Shown one piece after another: positions 43,501 to 53,075 of a stretch of DNA of 64,000 nucleotides. Under the pieces are notes generated by a model. The model did not search any database. It saw only the letters and a program-made list of their open reading frames with translations, and had not been told where the DNA came from. Origin of the DNA: JABMMZ01 sp040403495 (GTDB lineage: Bacteria; Bacteroidota; Bacteroidia; NS11-12g; UBA955); assembly GCA_040403495.1 (NCBI GenBank), contig JBBAKM010000016.1, positions 8,337 through 72,336 of the forward strand. The letters are read 5' to 3'. Numbering within the stretch: position 1 is the stretch's first letter; the number at the start of each line of letters is the position of its first letter. Position numbers and translations under genes: made by a program.

Positions 43501-44333
43501 TATATCAAATTCTGAAAAACTACAAATCTCAAGTAACTGAGTTGTATGCGTCATTCAGAAGAGAATACTATGCAATAACTGTAGGAGATGAGTTACCAAC
43601 AGGTATCCTTAAAATGGCTAAAGTTTATGTTGCTCAAAAACGTAAACTTAAAGTTGGTGATAAAATGGCTGGTAGACACGGTAACAAAGGTATTGTTGCG
43701 AGAATTGTTCGCGCAGAAGACATGCCTTTCTTAGAAGATGGAACACCAGTTGACATTGTATTGAATCCACTAGGGGTTCCTTCAAGGATGAACTTAGGTC
43801 AGATTTATGAAACCGTATTAGGATGGGCTGGAAAAGAGTTAGGATTAAAATTTGCAACGCCTATTTTTGATGGCGCGACACCTGCAGAGATTAACGACTA
43901 CACTATTAAAGCTGGATTACCTATTAATGGTCAAGTATATTTATACGATGGATTGAGTGGGGAGAGATTCCACCAACCAACTACAGTTGGTATCATTTAT
44001 ATGTTAAAATTAGGACACATGGTTGATGATAAAATGCATGCTCGTTCTATTGGACCATATTCAATGATTACACAACAACCATTGGGTGGTAAAGCTCAGT
44101 TTGGTGGTCAACGTTTTGGTGAGATGGAGGTTTGGGCTCTTGAAGCATTTGGAGCAGCTAATATCTTAAGAGAAATATTAACCATTAAATCGGATGATAT
44201 CATGGGTAGAGCGAAAACCTACGAAGCAATCGTAAAAGGTGATAACATTACTCAAATTGGTATACCAGAATCATTCAACGTATTGATACATGAATTAAGA
44301 GGACTTGGAATCGAAATGAATTTCGAAGAATAG
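40518..44333 (+). CDS. rpoB: DNA-directed RNA polymerase beta subunit
   Basis: Catalytic subunit of RNA polymerase, 1271 residues. The N-terminus (RINFGSIDK, then VVDYPDFLDVQLQSFKEFF) aligns with RpoB of Flavobacteriia as I recall it. Later landmarks are QLSQFMDQTNPLAEITHKRR of the rifampicin-binding region, GYNFEDAIV, KMAGRHGNKGIVARI and the final MNFEE. The start codon is TTG: between the in-frame stop at 40473 and this codon no ATG or GTG occurs, and the first internal ATG lies far inside the protein. Co-transcribed with rpoC, 41 bases downstream. Confidence 0.98.
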   Translation: MATKVKQPKRINFGSIDKVVDYPDFLDVQLQSFKEFFQLETHVDKRTDEGLFKVFQENFPINDTRNIFTLEFLDYFVDPPRYSIQECIERGLTYSVPFKAKLKLSCNDPEHEDFETIVQDVYLGTIPYMTPSGTFVINGAERVIVSQLHRSPGVFFGQSYHTNGTKLYSARVIPFKGSWIEFATDVNNVMYAYIDRKKKFPVTTLLRAIGFETDKDILNIFGLAEEVKVSKSGLKKHIGRKLSARVLRTWVEDFVDEDTGEVVSIERNEVIIERDTILENSHIDEIVDAGVKTIILNKEEEGKNDFSIIYNTLQKDASNNGKEAVELIYRQLRNTDPPDEETARGIIERLFFSDKRYDLGEVGRFRINKKLNLTTSMDVKILTNEDIIKIITYLIELSNSRSEVDDIDHLSNRRVRTVGEQLYAQFGVGLARMARTIREKMNIRDNEVFTPTDLINARSLSSVINSFFGTNQLSQFMDQTNPLAEITHKRRMSALGPGGLSRERAGFEVRDVHYTHYGRLCTIETPEGPNIGLISSLCVHAKINSMGFIETPYWPVENGRVAFDKPVVYLSAEEEDGNVIAQCNVDTDNNGQFNTNEVKARFEGDFPLVEPEKLHYMDVAPNQIVSIAASLIPFLEHDDANRALMGSNMQRQAVPLLRPEAPIVGTGLEERVAKDSRALIIAENDGVVDFVDANEIRLKYDYTEHDELVNFVSNTKSYMVTKFLRTNQSTCINLRPIVKKGQRVLKGDVLCEGYATQDGELAIGRNLKVAFMPWQGYNFEDAIVISEKVVSDDWYTSIHIDEYELEVRDTKRGEEELTNDIPNVSEEATKNLDENGLIRVGAEIKEGDIIIGKITPKGETEPSPEEKLLRAIFGDKAGDVKDASLKASPSTEGIVIDKKLFTKTKKEKGAKTEEKAKLAKNEQEHKRNKEKLTEILVQKLFKVLNGKTSAGVKSVYGDDMIPKGTKFTQKNLSSVDYDNVNFSSWSSDAEKNAIVYQILKNYKSQVTELYASFRREYYAITVGDELPTGILKMAKVYVAQKRKLKVGDKMAGRHGNKGIVARIVRAEDMPFLEDGTPVDIVLNPLGVPSRMNLGQIYETVLGWAGKELGLKFATPIFDGATPAEINDYTIKAGLPINGQVYLYDGLSGERFHQPTTVGIIYMLKLGHMVDDKMHARSIGPYSMITQQPLGGKAQFGGQRFGEMEVWALEAFGAANILREILTIKSDDIMGRAKTYEAIVKGDNITQIGIPESFNVLIHELRGLGIEMNFEE

Positions 44334-44374
44334 TTCAAACAGGAAACATAATTATTTAACTAGCAAAAAAAAGA

Positions 44375-47300
44375 ATGTCAACAATAAAAAAGAGTCAAAA
44401 AATAAAAAGTAACTTCACCAAAATCAGAATTGGTTTAGCTTCTCCAGAAAGTGTTTTACAAAAATCTTTCGGTGAGGTTATGAAACCAGAAACGATTAAT
44501 TACAGAAGTTATAAACCAGAAATGGGTGGCTTATTCTGTGAGAGAATTTTTGGACCTACAAAAGACTATGAGTGTCATTGTGGTAAATACAAAAGAATTC
44601 GTTATAAGGGTATCGTTTGTGATAGATGTGGTGTTGAAGTAACCGAGAAAAAAGTAAGAAGAGAGAGAATGGGTCACATTAATTTAGTGGTTCCTGTTGC
44701 TCACATTTGGTACTTTAGATCATTGCCTAACAAAATAGGTTACTTGTTGGGATTAAGTTCTAAAAAATTAGACTTAGTCGTTTACTACGAAAGATATATT
44801 GTTATTAATACTGGTGAACACGAAGGCGTTAGTAAATTAGATTTATTATCAGAGGAAGAGTACTTAGATATCTTAGAAAAATTACCAAAAGAGAACCAAT
44901 ACCTAGAGGACAACGATCCTAAAAAATTCGTTGCTAAAATGGGTGCTGAAGCTCTTTGGGAACTTTTAAGTACTATTGATTTGGATGGTTTAAGCTATAG
45001 CCTAAGACACCAAGCCGCTAATGAAACATCTCAACAACGTAAAGCAGAAGCATTAAAAAGACTTAAAGTAATTGAAAGCTTCCGTTCTGCAAACAGAGAT
45101 GGAAATGTGAATCGTCCTGAATGGATGATTCTGAAAATGTTGCCAGTTATTCCACCAGAATTAAGACCATTGGTGCCTTTGGAAGGTGGTCGTTTTGCAA
45201 CATCGGATTTAAATGATTTATACAGACGTGTTATTATTCGTAACAACCGTTTAAAAAGATTAATAGAAATTAAAGCCCCTGAGGTAATTCTAAGAAATGA
45301 AAAAAGGATGTTACAAGAGTCCGTGGATTCATTATTAGACAATACCCGTCGTGCTAGTGCTGTAAAATCTGATGGTAACAGACCATTGAAATCTTTGAGC
45401 GATATGCTAAAAGGTAAACAAGGTCGTTTCCGTTTAAACTTATTAGGTAAACGTGTGGATTACTCTGGACGTTCTGTAATTGTGGTTGGACCAAAATTGA
45501 AATTGAGCGAATGTGGCTTACCAAAAGCGATGGCAGCTGAATTGTTCAAACCATTTATTATCAGAAAATTAATGGAAAGAGGCGTTGTTAAAACGGTAAA
45601 ATCAGCCAAAAAAATAGTAGACAGAAAAGAACCAGTAATTTGGGAAATTCTTGAAAATATTTTGAAAGGACATCCTGTATTGTTAAACCGTGCTCCAACA
45701 CTACACAGATTAGGTATTCAAGCGTTCCAACCAAAATTAATTGAAGGAAAAGCAATCCAATTGCACCCTTTAACTTGTACTGGTTTTAACGCGGATTTTG
45801 ACGGTGACCAAATGGCTGTGCACGTTCCTCTAGGAAATGCTGCAATATTAGAAGCTCAATTGTTAATGTTGGCTCCGCATAATATTCTAAACCCTGCAAA
45901 TGGATCACCTATTACAGTACCATCTCAAGACATGGTGCTTGGATTGTACTACATAACCAAAGGAAGAAAACATACTCCAGAAAAACCAGTTAAAGGTGAA
46001 GGAATTACGTTTTATTCTCCTGAGGAGGTTACAATTGCATACAATGAAGGAAAGGTTGATTTACATGCATTCATTAAATGTCGTTTGTTAGACTTAAATG
46101 AAAAAGGTGAAACGGTTCCTAAAATAATCGAAACTTCAGTAGGTAGAGTATTATTTAATAAAGTAGTTCCTGAAGGGGTAGGTTATATCAATCAATTGTT
46201 AACCAAAAAATCATTACGTGACATTATTAGTATGTTCGTGAAAGAAGTTGGAGTTGCAAGAACTTCCAAATTCTTAGATGATATCAAAGATCTAGGTTTC
46301 TATTATGCATTTAAAGGTGGATTATCGTTCAACTTAAATTATGTAGAAATTCCTGATGATAAAGAAGTAATTGTTGAAGCTGCTAGAAAAGAAGTTGAAG
46401 AAATTAAATTCAATTACGAAAATGGTTTCATTACCAATAACGAAAGATACAACCAAGTAATTGACGTTTGGACAAAAGTTAACTCAAGAGTGGGTGAAAT
46501 TTTGTTAAAAGAATTAGCTCAAAACGACCAAGGATTTAACCCTGTATTCATGATGTTAGATTCTGGCGCAAGGGGTTCTAAAGAACAAATTCGTCAGTTG
46601 GGAGGAATGAGAGGATTGATGGCTAAACCGCAAAAAAATGTGGGCGGTGGTGTCGGAGAGATTATCGAAAACCCGATTTTGTCAAACTTTAAAGAAGGTT
46701 TATCAGTATTAGAGTATTTCATTTCTACACACGGTGCTCGTAAAGGTCTAGCCGATACAGCATTGAAAACGGCCGATGCGGGTTACTTAACAAGAAGATT
46801 ACATGACGTTGCACAAGACGTAATTATTACTGATTCTGATTGTGGTACCATAAGAGGATTAAATATTTCTGCGTTGAAAGACAATGATGATATCGTTGAA
46901 AGTTTATACGAAAGAATATTAGGTAGAACTGGTCTTTATGACACTTACAACCCTTCAACTAATGAATTGATAGTGAAAGCTGGTCTTGAAATTACTGAAG
47001 AAGTTGCAGCTGAAATTGAGAAAGCTGGAATCGAAGAATTAGAAATTCGTTCAGTATTAACGTGTGAAACCAAAACGGGTGTTTGTGCTAAATGTTATGG
47101 TAGAAACTTAGCAAACGGCAGAATGGTTCAAATGGGAGAAGCAGTTGGTGTTATCGCGGCTCAATCAATTGGTGAACCGGGAACTCAGTTAACATTAAGA
47201 ACATTCCACGTGGGTGGTACTGCAAGTAGTATCGCAGCTGAATCTCAAATCGTTTCAAAACATGATGGTATGATTTCGTTTGATGAATTGAAAACAGTTC

Positions 47301-48703
47301 CAAGAGAATTGATTGACGATGAAACAGGTGAATCTATCAAAGTAGAACTTAACATCAGTAGAAGTGCTGAGGTTCGTGTATTGGATGTAAATACCAAAAA
47401 CATATTGAATACCTTTGTCGTTCCTTACGGATCATTTGTATTCCTTAAAGAAGGTGCAAAACTGAAAAAAGGTGATAAAATATGTTCATGGGATCCTTAT
47501 AACGCCGTAATCTTGTCTGATTTAGCTGGTAAAATTGTTTTTGATAATATCATTGACGGTATCACTTTCAGAGAAGAAAATGACGAAGTAACAGGTTACG
47601 GTGAAAAAGTTGTTATCGAAACCAAAGATAAAACTAAAACACCATCAATTAGAATTGTTGGAAAAGATAAAACAGTTCTTAAAGAAATCAGTTTACCAGT
47701 TGGTGCCCACTTAGCAGTAGAAGAAGGAAAAACGATTATTGCAGGTGATATTATCGCTAAAATTCCTCGTTCTGCTCGTGGTACACGAGATATTACAGGT
47801 GGTTTACCACGTGTAACGGAGTTATTCGAAGCACGTAATCCATCCAATCCAGCAACAGTTGCTGAAATTGATGGTGTGGTAACTTATGGTGGTATCAAAA
47901 GAGGTAACAGAGAAATTGCAATTACAAGTAAAGATGGTGAAGTAAAGCATTACATGATTCCATTGTCTAAACATATTTTTGTTCAAGATAACGATTACAT
48001 TAAAGCTGGATCTCCATTGTCTGATGGTGCAATTACACCTCAAGATATTCTTAGAATTCAAGGACCAACTGCTGTTCAACGTTATATCTTAAATGGTATT
48101 CAAGAGGTTTATCGCTTACAAGGGGTAAAAATCAATGACAAACACATTGAAATTATTGTTCGTCAAATGATGCAAAAAATGATAGTTGAACAACCAGGTG
48201 ATACTCAATTCTTGGAAAATGAAATCGTTGAGAAATGGGAATTGTTCCAAGAAAATGATTGGATTTATGGCCGTAAATTCGTTTTAGATAGTGGAGATTC
48301 TGACAAATTAAAAGTTGGTCAAATCGTTTCACTAAGAGAATTAAGAGAAGAAAATAGCCTATTAAAACGCCAAGACAAAAAAGAAGTATTGTGTAGAGAT
48401 GCTGTAACAGCTACTGCAGATGCTGTTCTTCAAGGGATTACTAGAGCCTCATTGGCAACTAGAAGTTTCATGAGTGCTGCATCGTTCCAAGAAACTACTA
48501 AAGTATTGAATGAAGCTGCTATTGCAGGTAAAGTAGATTATATGAGAGGTTTGAAAGAAAACGTTATCGTAGGTCATCTTATCCCAGCAGGAACAGGTAT
48601 GAGACAGTACGATGGTATTGTGGTTGGTAGTAAAGAAGAGTTTGAGAGATTACAAGCTTCTAAACAACAATTAGAAGATAATCAATCAGCTGCGGCTTAC
48701 TAG
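44375..48703 (+). CDS. rpoC: DNA-directed RNA polymerase beta-prime subunit
   Basis: Largest polymerase subunit, 1442 residues. The N-terminal zinc site is ECHCGKYKRIRYKGIVCDRCG. The active site NADFDGDQMAVH holds the three Asp residues that bind magnesium. A second zinc site lies in CETKTGVCAKCYGRNLA, and the trigger-loop region has GTQLTLRTFHVGG. The C-terminal tail ends in QLEDNQSAAAY. A strong terminator closes the operon. Confidence 0.99.
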   Translation: MSTIKKSQKIKSNFTKIRIGLASPESVLQKSFGEVMKPETINYRSYKPEMGGLFCERIFGPTKDYECHCGKYKRIRYKGIVCDRCGVEVTEKKVRRERMGHINLVVPVAHIWYFRSLPNKIGYLLGLSSKKLDLVVYYERYIVINTGEHEGVSKLDLLSEEEYLDILEKLPKENQYLEDNDPKKFVAKMGAEALWELLSTIDLDGLSYSLRHQAANETSQQRKAEALKRLKVIESFRSANRDGNVNRPEWMILKMLPVIPPELRPLVPLEGGRFATSDLNDLYRRVIIRNNRLKRLIEIKAPEVILRNEKRMLQESVDSLLDNTRRASAVKSDGNRPLKSLSDMLKGKQGRFRLNLLGKRVDYSGRSVIVVGPKLKLSECGLPKAMAAELFKPFIIRKLMERGVVKTVKSAKKIVDRKEPVIWEILENILKGHPVLLNRAPTLHRLGIQAFQPKLIEGKAIQLHPLTCTGFNADFDGDQMAVHVPLGNAAILEAQLLMLAPHNILNPANGSPITVPSQDMVLGLYYITKGRKHTPEKPVKGEGITFYSPEEVTIAYNEGKVDLHAFIKCRLLDLNEKGETVPKIIETSVGRVLFNKVVPEGVGYINQLLTKKSLRDIISMFVKEVGVARTSKFLDDIKDLGFYYAFKGGLSFNLNYVEIPDDKEVIVEAARKEVEEIKFNYENGFITNNERYNQVIDVWTKVNSRVGEILLKELAQNDQGFNPVFMMLDSGARGSKEQIRQLGGMRGLMAKPQKNVGGGVGEIIENPILSNFKEGLSVLEYFISTHGARKGLADTALKTADAGYLTRRLHDVAQDVIITDSDCGTIRGLNISALKDNDDIVESLYERILGRTGLYDTYNPSTNELIVKAGLEITEEVAAEIEKAGIEELEIRSVLTCETKTGVCAKCYGRNLANGRMVQMGEAVGVIAAQSIGEPGTQLTLRTFHVGGTASSIAAESQIVSKHDGMISFDELKTVPRELIDDETGESIKVELNISRSAEVRVLDVNTKNILNTFVVPYGSFVFLKEGAKLKKGDKICSWDPYNAVILSDLAGKIVFDNIIDGITFREENDEVTGYGEKVVIETKDKTKTPSIRIVGKDKTVLKEISLPVGAHLAVEEGKTIIAGDIIAKIPRSARGTRDITGGLPRVTELFEARNPSNPATVAEIDGVVTYGGIKRGNREIAITSKDGEVKHYMIPLSKHIFVQDNDYIKAGSPLSDGAITPQDILRIQGPTAVQRYILNGIQEVYRLQGVKINDKHIEIIVRQMMQKMIVEQPGDTQFLENEIVEKWELFQENDWIYGRKFVLDSGDSDKLKVGQIVSLRELREENSLLKRQDKKEVLCRDAVTATADAVLQGITRASLATRSFMSAASFQETTKVLNEAAIAGKVDYMRGLKENVIVGHLIPAGTGMRQYDGIVVGSKEEFERLQASKQQLEDNQSAAAY

Positions 48704-48722
48704 AAAATTGATTGTTATGTTT

Positions 48723-48757
48723 AAAAAAGGTTGCCCTATTTTAGGGCAGCCTTTTTT
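48723..48757 (+). terminator. Intrinsic terminator of the rpoBC operon
   Basis: Stem AGGTTGCCCTA with TAGGGCAGCCT (one G-T) and a short TTT loop, flanked by an A run and followed by a six-T tract. It lies 24 bases after the rpoC stop. Confidence 0.95.
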
Positions 48758-48835
48758 GTTTGTTTATTTTCTGAAATGAAAAAAAATGACGTCTTTCGGT
48801 ACTAATGTAATAACATAAATATGTGATACAGTTAG

Positions 48836-48856
48836 GCTAAATTATTGACATTTAGC
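48836..48856. repeat. Perfect 7-7-7 inverted repeat upstream of the unknown gene at 48929
   Basis: GCTAAAT, 7 bases, ATTTAGC. Position 70-90 bases before the start would suit an operator, but chance cannot be excluded in AT-rich DNA. Confidence 0.4.
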
Positions 48857-48928
48857 ATTATAGCTTCTTTAAATTTATTTTTTTAATTTGTTTTAATTTG
48901 TTTGATTTGAATAAATGATATTTTAAAA

Positions 48929-50032
48929 ATGAACCATATCAATAACGTTGATTTAAATTACCAAAATTGGGAATTAATCAATGATACAAATTTTCTAAAT
49001 CATTTCAATGATTCCCATTGGAAAGTGAAAGGAAATTGGACGGATAATGAGAATACTTTAAACCAAACTTCTTTATTCATTTCATTATATCACTTAAAAG
49101 TCAACCACTTTAAATCATTTCAATCAAATTCAGCTTCTGAAATTCAGGTTATTCCCAGTCAAACTTATTTATTTAGAATTTATACAAATGCTTACTTGCA
49201 TATTAGTGTGTTAGAATTTCCAATTGATTTTAAGTTTTATTCAAGCGATGACTTAGACATTTCAATTATGCAATCTTTGATTCACGAACAATTGAATAAG
49301 CTTATATCTGACACTAATATTTCGACTCAAGGATATCTCAAAAAAGATTCAAAACATCAACTATTGTTGAATCCCGTTAGACAATATCTTGATGTATTAG
49401 ATGGGTTTTTAAATGAAATCAAAGTTTTGGAATTTGATTTTTCTGTAAATAATGAGGCAAAAATTAATTCGTTGTATTTGTCTATTTATACAATGTTTCC
49501 CTTGTTAGGAGAAGCTTATGTCAATTTACTAATATTTGTTTTGTCTAAAAAAGAATACCGTCAAAACCCAAGATTATATGACAATTTAATTAATCAGCCT
49601 TACTTGGTGAAAATTAAGACCTTACATTTGAATTGTGAAGGTTTTTTAAGTGGTTTAGTTCATGATTCTAACGTCGTAAAAACATTTGTTTCTTTAATGA
49701 AAAAACATAGTGATAACTACCGACAAATGATTGACCCTAAACAAATGTTGTGCGAGGAATTGAAAGAATTGTATGTAAAACCCACTGTTTTTTTGTCTAA
49801 AAATAATTATTTAGTAAGCAAGTCGCTCTATTTTAAAGTTAATTTTAATCCCCAATTGGTCAACCAATCTGTTCAAATAATTAAGGATTTTATGGCATAC
49901 AGTTTAAGTCTGTTAAACGAGGCTAAAAAACTTAAATTAATGGAGATAATAGAATCTGATTTTTTGATTTACGATATGAAAGAAGAAAATGTTTATGTTT
50001 TGAAAAGCAACCAATTGTTGCAGCAATCATGA
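48929..50032 (+). CDS. Unrecognised cytoplasmic protein
   Basis: 367 residues without signal peptide, membrane helix or Cys motif. The N-terminal part (1-130) is rich in Asn, Ser and aromatic residues and looks like beta structure (WKVKGNWTDNENTL, then EIQVIPSQTYLFRIYTNAYL). The rest is mainly helical with many Leu and Lys, for example YLDVLDGFLNEIKVLEF. I do not recognise a family. It lies alone after the rpoC terminator and is convergent with a transporter gene, the two stops being 1 base apart. Codon use is similar to its neighbours, so recent transfer is not obvious. Confidence 0.75.
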   Translation: MNHINNVDLNYQNWELINDTNFLNHFNDSHWKVKGNWTDNENTLNQTSLFISLYHLKVNHFKSFQSNSASEIQVIPSQTYLFRIYTNAYLHISVLEFPIDFKFYSSDDLDISIMQSLIHEQLNKLISDTNISTQGYLKKDSKHQLLLNPVRQYLDVLDGFLNEIKVLEFDFSVNNEAKINSLYLSIYTMFPLLGEAYVNLLIFVLSKKEYRQNPRLYDNLINQPYLVKIKTLHLNCEGFLSGLVHDSNVVKTFVSLMKKHSDNYRQMIDPKQMLCEELKELYVKPTVFLSKNNYLVSKSLYFKVNFNPQLVNQSVQIIKDFMAYSLSLLNEAKKLKLMEIIESDFLIYDMKEENVYVLKSNQLLQQS

Positions 50033-50033
50033 T

Positions 50034-50927
50034 TTAATGCCAAACAAAAAACGACCTAATTTTGTCGGCTAATTGTCTAACAATTAATGCATTTAAATTA
50101 GTAAATACACCCACAAGAACAATGGTCATTCCTGTTAAAACACTGATAGGGTAGCTGTCATCGAACAAGAATTTACCAATTAGTACTGCCCAAATGATAC
50201 CAATGTAACTTACACTACTAATTCTTGCTGCAGAATCTGCTTGGTAAGCACGAGTGATATAGTATTGGCCAATTTGTGTAAAGATGCCTGTGCCGATTAA
50301 GAACAACCAATCCATAGCATTAGGAATTACAATTTGGTATGGCAAGAAAAGCATAATTAAAAGTATAAACGGAAGGGCAATCAATGGTTGGTAAAAAATA
50401 ATCACATCTGCATCTTCTTTACCCTTCATATTTCGAATGGCATTGTATGCTAATCCCGTAAAAAAGGCACCTGCAACTCCTATTGCAAAATCAAAAGTTG
50501 TAACATTGGAAAATCCTTTTACCATCAGGACTCCTGTTATGGAAATAGCAAATGAAATCCATTGAATTATTCTTACCGATTCTTTAAGAAATAGGAGAGC
50601 TATAATGGTTGTAAATAAAGGGCTTAAGTAATGGATCACTATGGCATTAGCAAGTGCCATTTGTTGTAATGTATAAAAATAACACAATAATCCTAATGCC
50701 CCAAAAATCCCTCGAGCGATTAAAAATTTGTGGTGGTTGCCCCACGGATTAACGCCCTTTTTCTTTAGAGTAATATAACTGATAATAAGGGTAACAATAG
50801 CTCTAATGAAGATGATTTCAACAACAGGAATATGGTCAATATATTTAACACAAGCATTCATCCAAGCAAAGGAAATACTTGCGATTAACATTAATTTTAC
50901 ACCATGGGTAAATTGAATTTTAAACAA
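50034..50927 (-). CDS. DMT-superfamily transporter with two EamA domains
   Basis: Inner-membrane transporter of unknown substrate, 297 residues with about ten membrane helices in two EamA halves. Landmarks are IASISFAWMNACVKY at the start, YFYTLQQMALANAIVIHYLS, FLKESVRIIQWISFAISITGV closing the first half, and RAYQADSAARISSVSYIGI in the second. Members export amino acids, purines or other metabolites. It starts 2 bases after the stop of the nucleotidyltransferase gene and is probably in the same operon. Confidence 0.9.
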   Translation of the reverse strand: MFKIQFTHGVKLMLIASISFAWMNACVKYIDHIPVVEIIFIRAIVTLIISYITLKKKGVNPWGNHHKFLIARGIFGALGLLCYFYTLQQMALANAIVIHYLSPLFTTIIALLFLKESVRIIQWISFAISITGVLMVKGFSNVTTFDFAIGVAGAFFTGLAYNAIRNMKGKEDADVIIFYQPLIALPFILLIMLFLPYQIVIPNAMDWLFLIGTGIFTQIGQYYITRAYQADSAARISSVSYIGIIWAVLIGKFLFDDSYPISVLTGMTIVLVGVFTNLNALIVRQLADKIRSFFVWH

Positions 50928-50929
50928 TT

Positions 50930-51922
50930 TTAGTTGAAGTTTATTTCAGCACTGTCACCTAAGTTCATACTGTGAACTGTTCCATGTAATGAAGCATCAT
51001 TGCCAATTAACGATTGACTTAAAACAGCATTTTTGAGTTCCGCAAAGGGGCCAATGATAGATTCTTTGATAATTGAATAATCAATACTTGCATTTTCCCC
51101 TATGCTAACATTGGGACCAATTATACTATTGCTGATTTTGCAATTTTTGCCAATAAAAACTGGTTCTATTATAATGGAGTTATGGAGGTTTGACTCACGA
51201 AAATCCTGATTTAAACCTCGTTTAAGAAGCAATTCATTGGTTTGTAATAATATTTCTTTTTTGCCGCAGTCGAACCACAAATTTACATTGTATGTTTTAA
51301 AAACATTCCCTTTGGCAACCATGCACATTAAAGCATCTGTTAAGTGAAACTCGTTGTGTGTTTTAATGTTATTTTGGATATTATTATGGATACATTCCAT
51401 TAACTCTTTAGTCTCTTTTATTTTGTAAATTCCAACTAATGCTAAATTTGATTTGGGAATAGTAGGTTTTTCAACTAATCGAGTAATTATTCCGTTCGAA
51501 TCCGTTTCAGCAACTCCAAATTGACGAGGATCTTCTACTTTTTTGACGCCCAAAATAGATTGTTCACTGTTTAGTAGTTCTTGCCAATTCAATTCACAAA
51601 TAGTGTCTCCAAATACAATTAAAATTTCATTGTTTGCTATAGCATCTTTAGCAAGCCAAATAGCATGTCCTGTTCCTTTTCCAGTGGTTTGAATTACAAA
51701 TTCCGCATTGATATTAGGATAATTATTAACAATATACTCTTCTATTTTATCTCCTAAATAGCCAATAATAAATATGAATTCATTGATGCCTGCTTCCACT
51801 AGTTGGTCAACTATGTGGGCTAAAATAGGTTTTCCTGCAACCGGAATAAGTGATTTGGGTTGAGTATGGGTGTGGGGGCGTAAGCGAGTCCCAATTCCTG
51901 CAACGGGTATTACGGCTTTCAT
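50930..51922 (-). CDS. Sugar-phosphate nucleotidyltransferase with left-handed beta-helix
   Basis: 330 residues. The N-terminal catalytic domain (about 1-230) has the nucleotide-binding signature VIPVAGIGTRLRPHTHTQPK and a KSLIPVAGKPIL continuation, followed by IVFGDTICELN and LVGIYKIKETKELME. The C-terminal part (about 245-330) has hexapeptide-like repeats typical of LbH domains (KISNSIIGPNVSIGENASID). It resembles glucose-1-phosphate thymidylyltransferases, mannose-1-phosphate guanylyltransferases and GlmU. The nucleotide and sugar cannot be named. It heads the unit with the EamA gene. Confidence 0.88.
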   Translation of the reverse strand: MKAVIPVAGIGTRLRPHTHTQPKSLIPVAGKPILAHIVDQLVEAGINEFIFIIGYLGDKIEEYIVNNYPNINAEFVIQTTGKGTGHAIWLAKDAIANNEILIVFGDTICELNWQELLNSEQSILGVKKVEDPRQFGVAETDSNGIITRLVEKPTIPKSNLALVGIYKIKETKELMECIHNNIQNNIKTHNEFHLTDALMCMVAKGNVFKTYNVNLWFDCGKKEILLQTNELLLKRGLNQDFRESNLHNSIIIEPVFIGKNCKISNSIIGPNVSIGENASIDYSIIKESIIGPFAELKNAVLSQSLIGNDASLHGTVHSMNLGDSAEINFN

Positions 51923-51939
51923 TAATGCTGATTGATAAA

Positions 51940-51971
51940 CAAAAATATTATTCTATTGACAATTAAACAAA
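51940..51971 (-). promoter_or_regulatory. Promoter of the nucleotidyltransferase-EamA unit
   Basis: Minus-strand TTTG (51968-51971), a 20-base spacer, and TATTTTTG (51940-51947). The leader is about 17 bases. Confidence 0.72.
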
Positions 51972-52040
51972 TAAAGATTCACTGATTTTTACATAAACTT
52001 ATTGCGAATAAGTAACGCTATGTTTTTTATTGTATTTCCT

Positions 52041-52048
52041 TATTTTTG
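52041..52048 (+). promoter_or_regulatory. -7 box of trpS
   Basis: TATTTTTG ends 9 bases before the ATG at 52058. The TTG at its end is in frame with trpS and is not the start. Confidence 0.62.
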
Positions 52049-52057
52049 CCAATACAA

Positions 52058-53062
52058 ATGGAAAAGGTAGTAAGTGGTATTAGACCAACGGGTAAACTTC
52101 ATCTAGGGAATTACTTTGGTGCGGTTAAGAATTTTATTGAAATGCAACATTCTTATGATTGTTATTTCTTTATTGCTGATTATCATTCATTAACAACCCA
52201 TCCAACTCCATCCGACTTACACCAATCTGTAAAAAGAGTTCTTGCCGAATACATTGCATTGGGGTTAGACCCTGAAAAATGTACGCTTTACCTTCAAAGT
52301 GATTTGCCGCAAACGGCTGAACTGTATCTTTTCTTTAATATGAATGCCTATTTAGGTGAATTAGAAAGAGTGGCCTCTTTTAAAGAGAAAATTAGAAATC
52401 AACCCCAAAATATCAATGCAGGTTTGTTGACTTACCCAGTTTTAATGGCCGCAGATATTTTAATTCATAAAGGTCAAAAAGTACCTGTAGGTAAAGACCA
52501 AGAACAACATTTAGAAATGGCTAGAACATTTGGGAATAGATTTAATCGTTTGTATGGAAATGATTTTTTCCCTGAACCTCAAGCTATTGGTTTTTCGGGT
52601 GAGTTAGTTAAAGTCCCTGGATTGTCGGGTCAAGGAAAAATGAGCAAAAGTGCAGGCGAATCAGATTGTATCTATCTGGGTGAAGATGAAACGGTCTTGA
52701 ATAAAAAAATCATGAAAGCGGTAACAACAACGGTTGAAGGCCCAAGTGAAAAGGGGAGTGTCAAACCCGTTGCGATTCAAAACCTATTTGATTTGATGAA
52801 ATTAGTCTCAGAATCATCAACTTTCAGCTTTTTTGAGGACGCATTTTATCAAGGAACTATTCGCTTTGGTGATATGAAAAAACAACTAGCAGCGGATATG
52901 GAATTGTTTGTATCACCCAAAAGGGCTTTGATTAACGACACTTTAAACAATGACGAATTAATCAGAAAAGTAGCAAAAATGGGTGCAGAAAAAGCAAATG
53001 AAAGTGCCAATAAAACCATGCAATCGGTGCGTGAACTGATTGGAATTAAAAAGTTCTACTAA
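52058..53062 (+). CDS. trpS: Tryptophanyl-tRNA synthetase
   Basis: Charges tRNA-Trp. 334 residues, class I synthetase. The HIGH motif appears in RPTGKLHLGNYFGAV (HLGN) and the KMSKS motif in QGKMSKSAGESD. A QSDLPQTAEL and VLMAADILIHKGQKVPVGKD segment shape the Trp and ATP pocket. The start at 52058 is chosen because the TTG four codons upstream belongs to the promoter box. The matching tRNA-Trp gene is at 37467. Confidence 0.97.
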   Translation: MEKVVSGIRPTGKLHLGNYFGAVKNFIEMQHSYDCYFFIADYHSLTTHPTPSDLHQSVKRVLAEYIALGLDPEKCTLYLQSDLPQTAELYLFFNMNAYLGELERVASFKEKIRNQPQNINAGLLTYPVLMAADILIHKGQKVPVGKDQEQHLEMARTFGNRFNRLYGNDFFPEPQAIGFSGELVKVPGLSGQGKMSKSAGESDCIYLGEDETVLNKKIMKAVTTTVEGPSEKGSVKPVAIQNLFDLMKLVSESSTFSFFEDAFYQGTIRFGDMKKQLAADMELFVSPKRALINDTLNNDELIRKVAKMGAEKANESANKTMQSVRELIGIKKFY

Positions 53063-53075
53063 ATTTGAATGAGCT

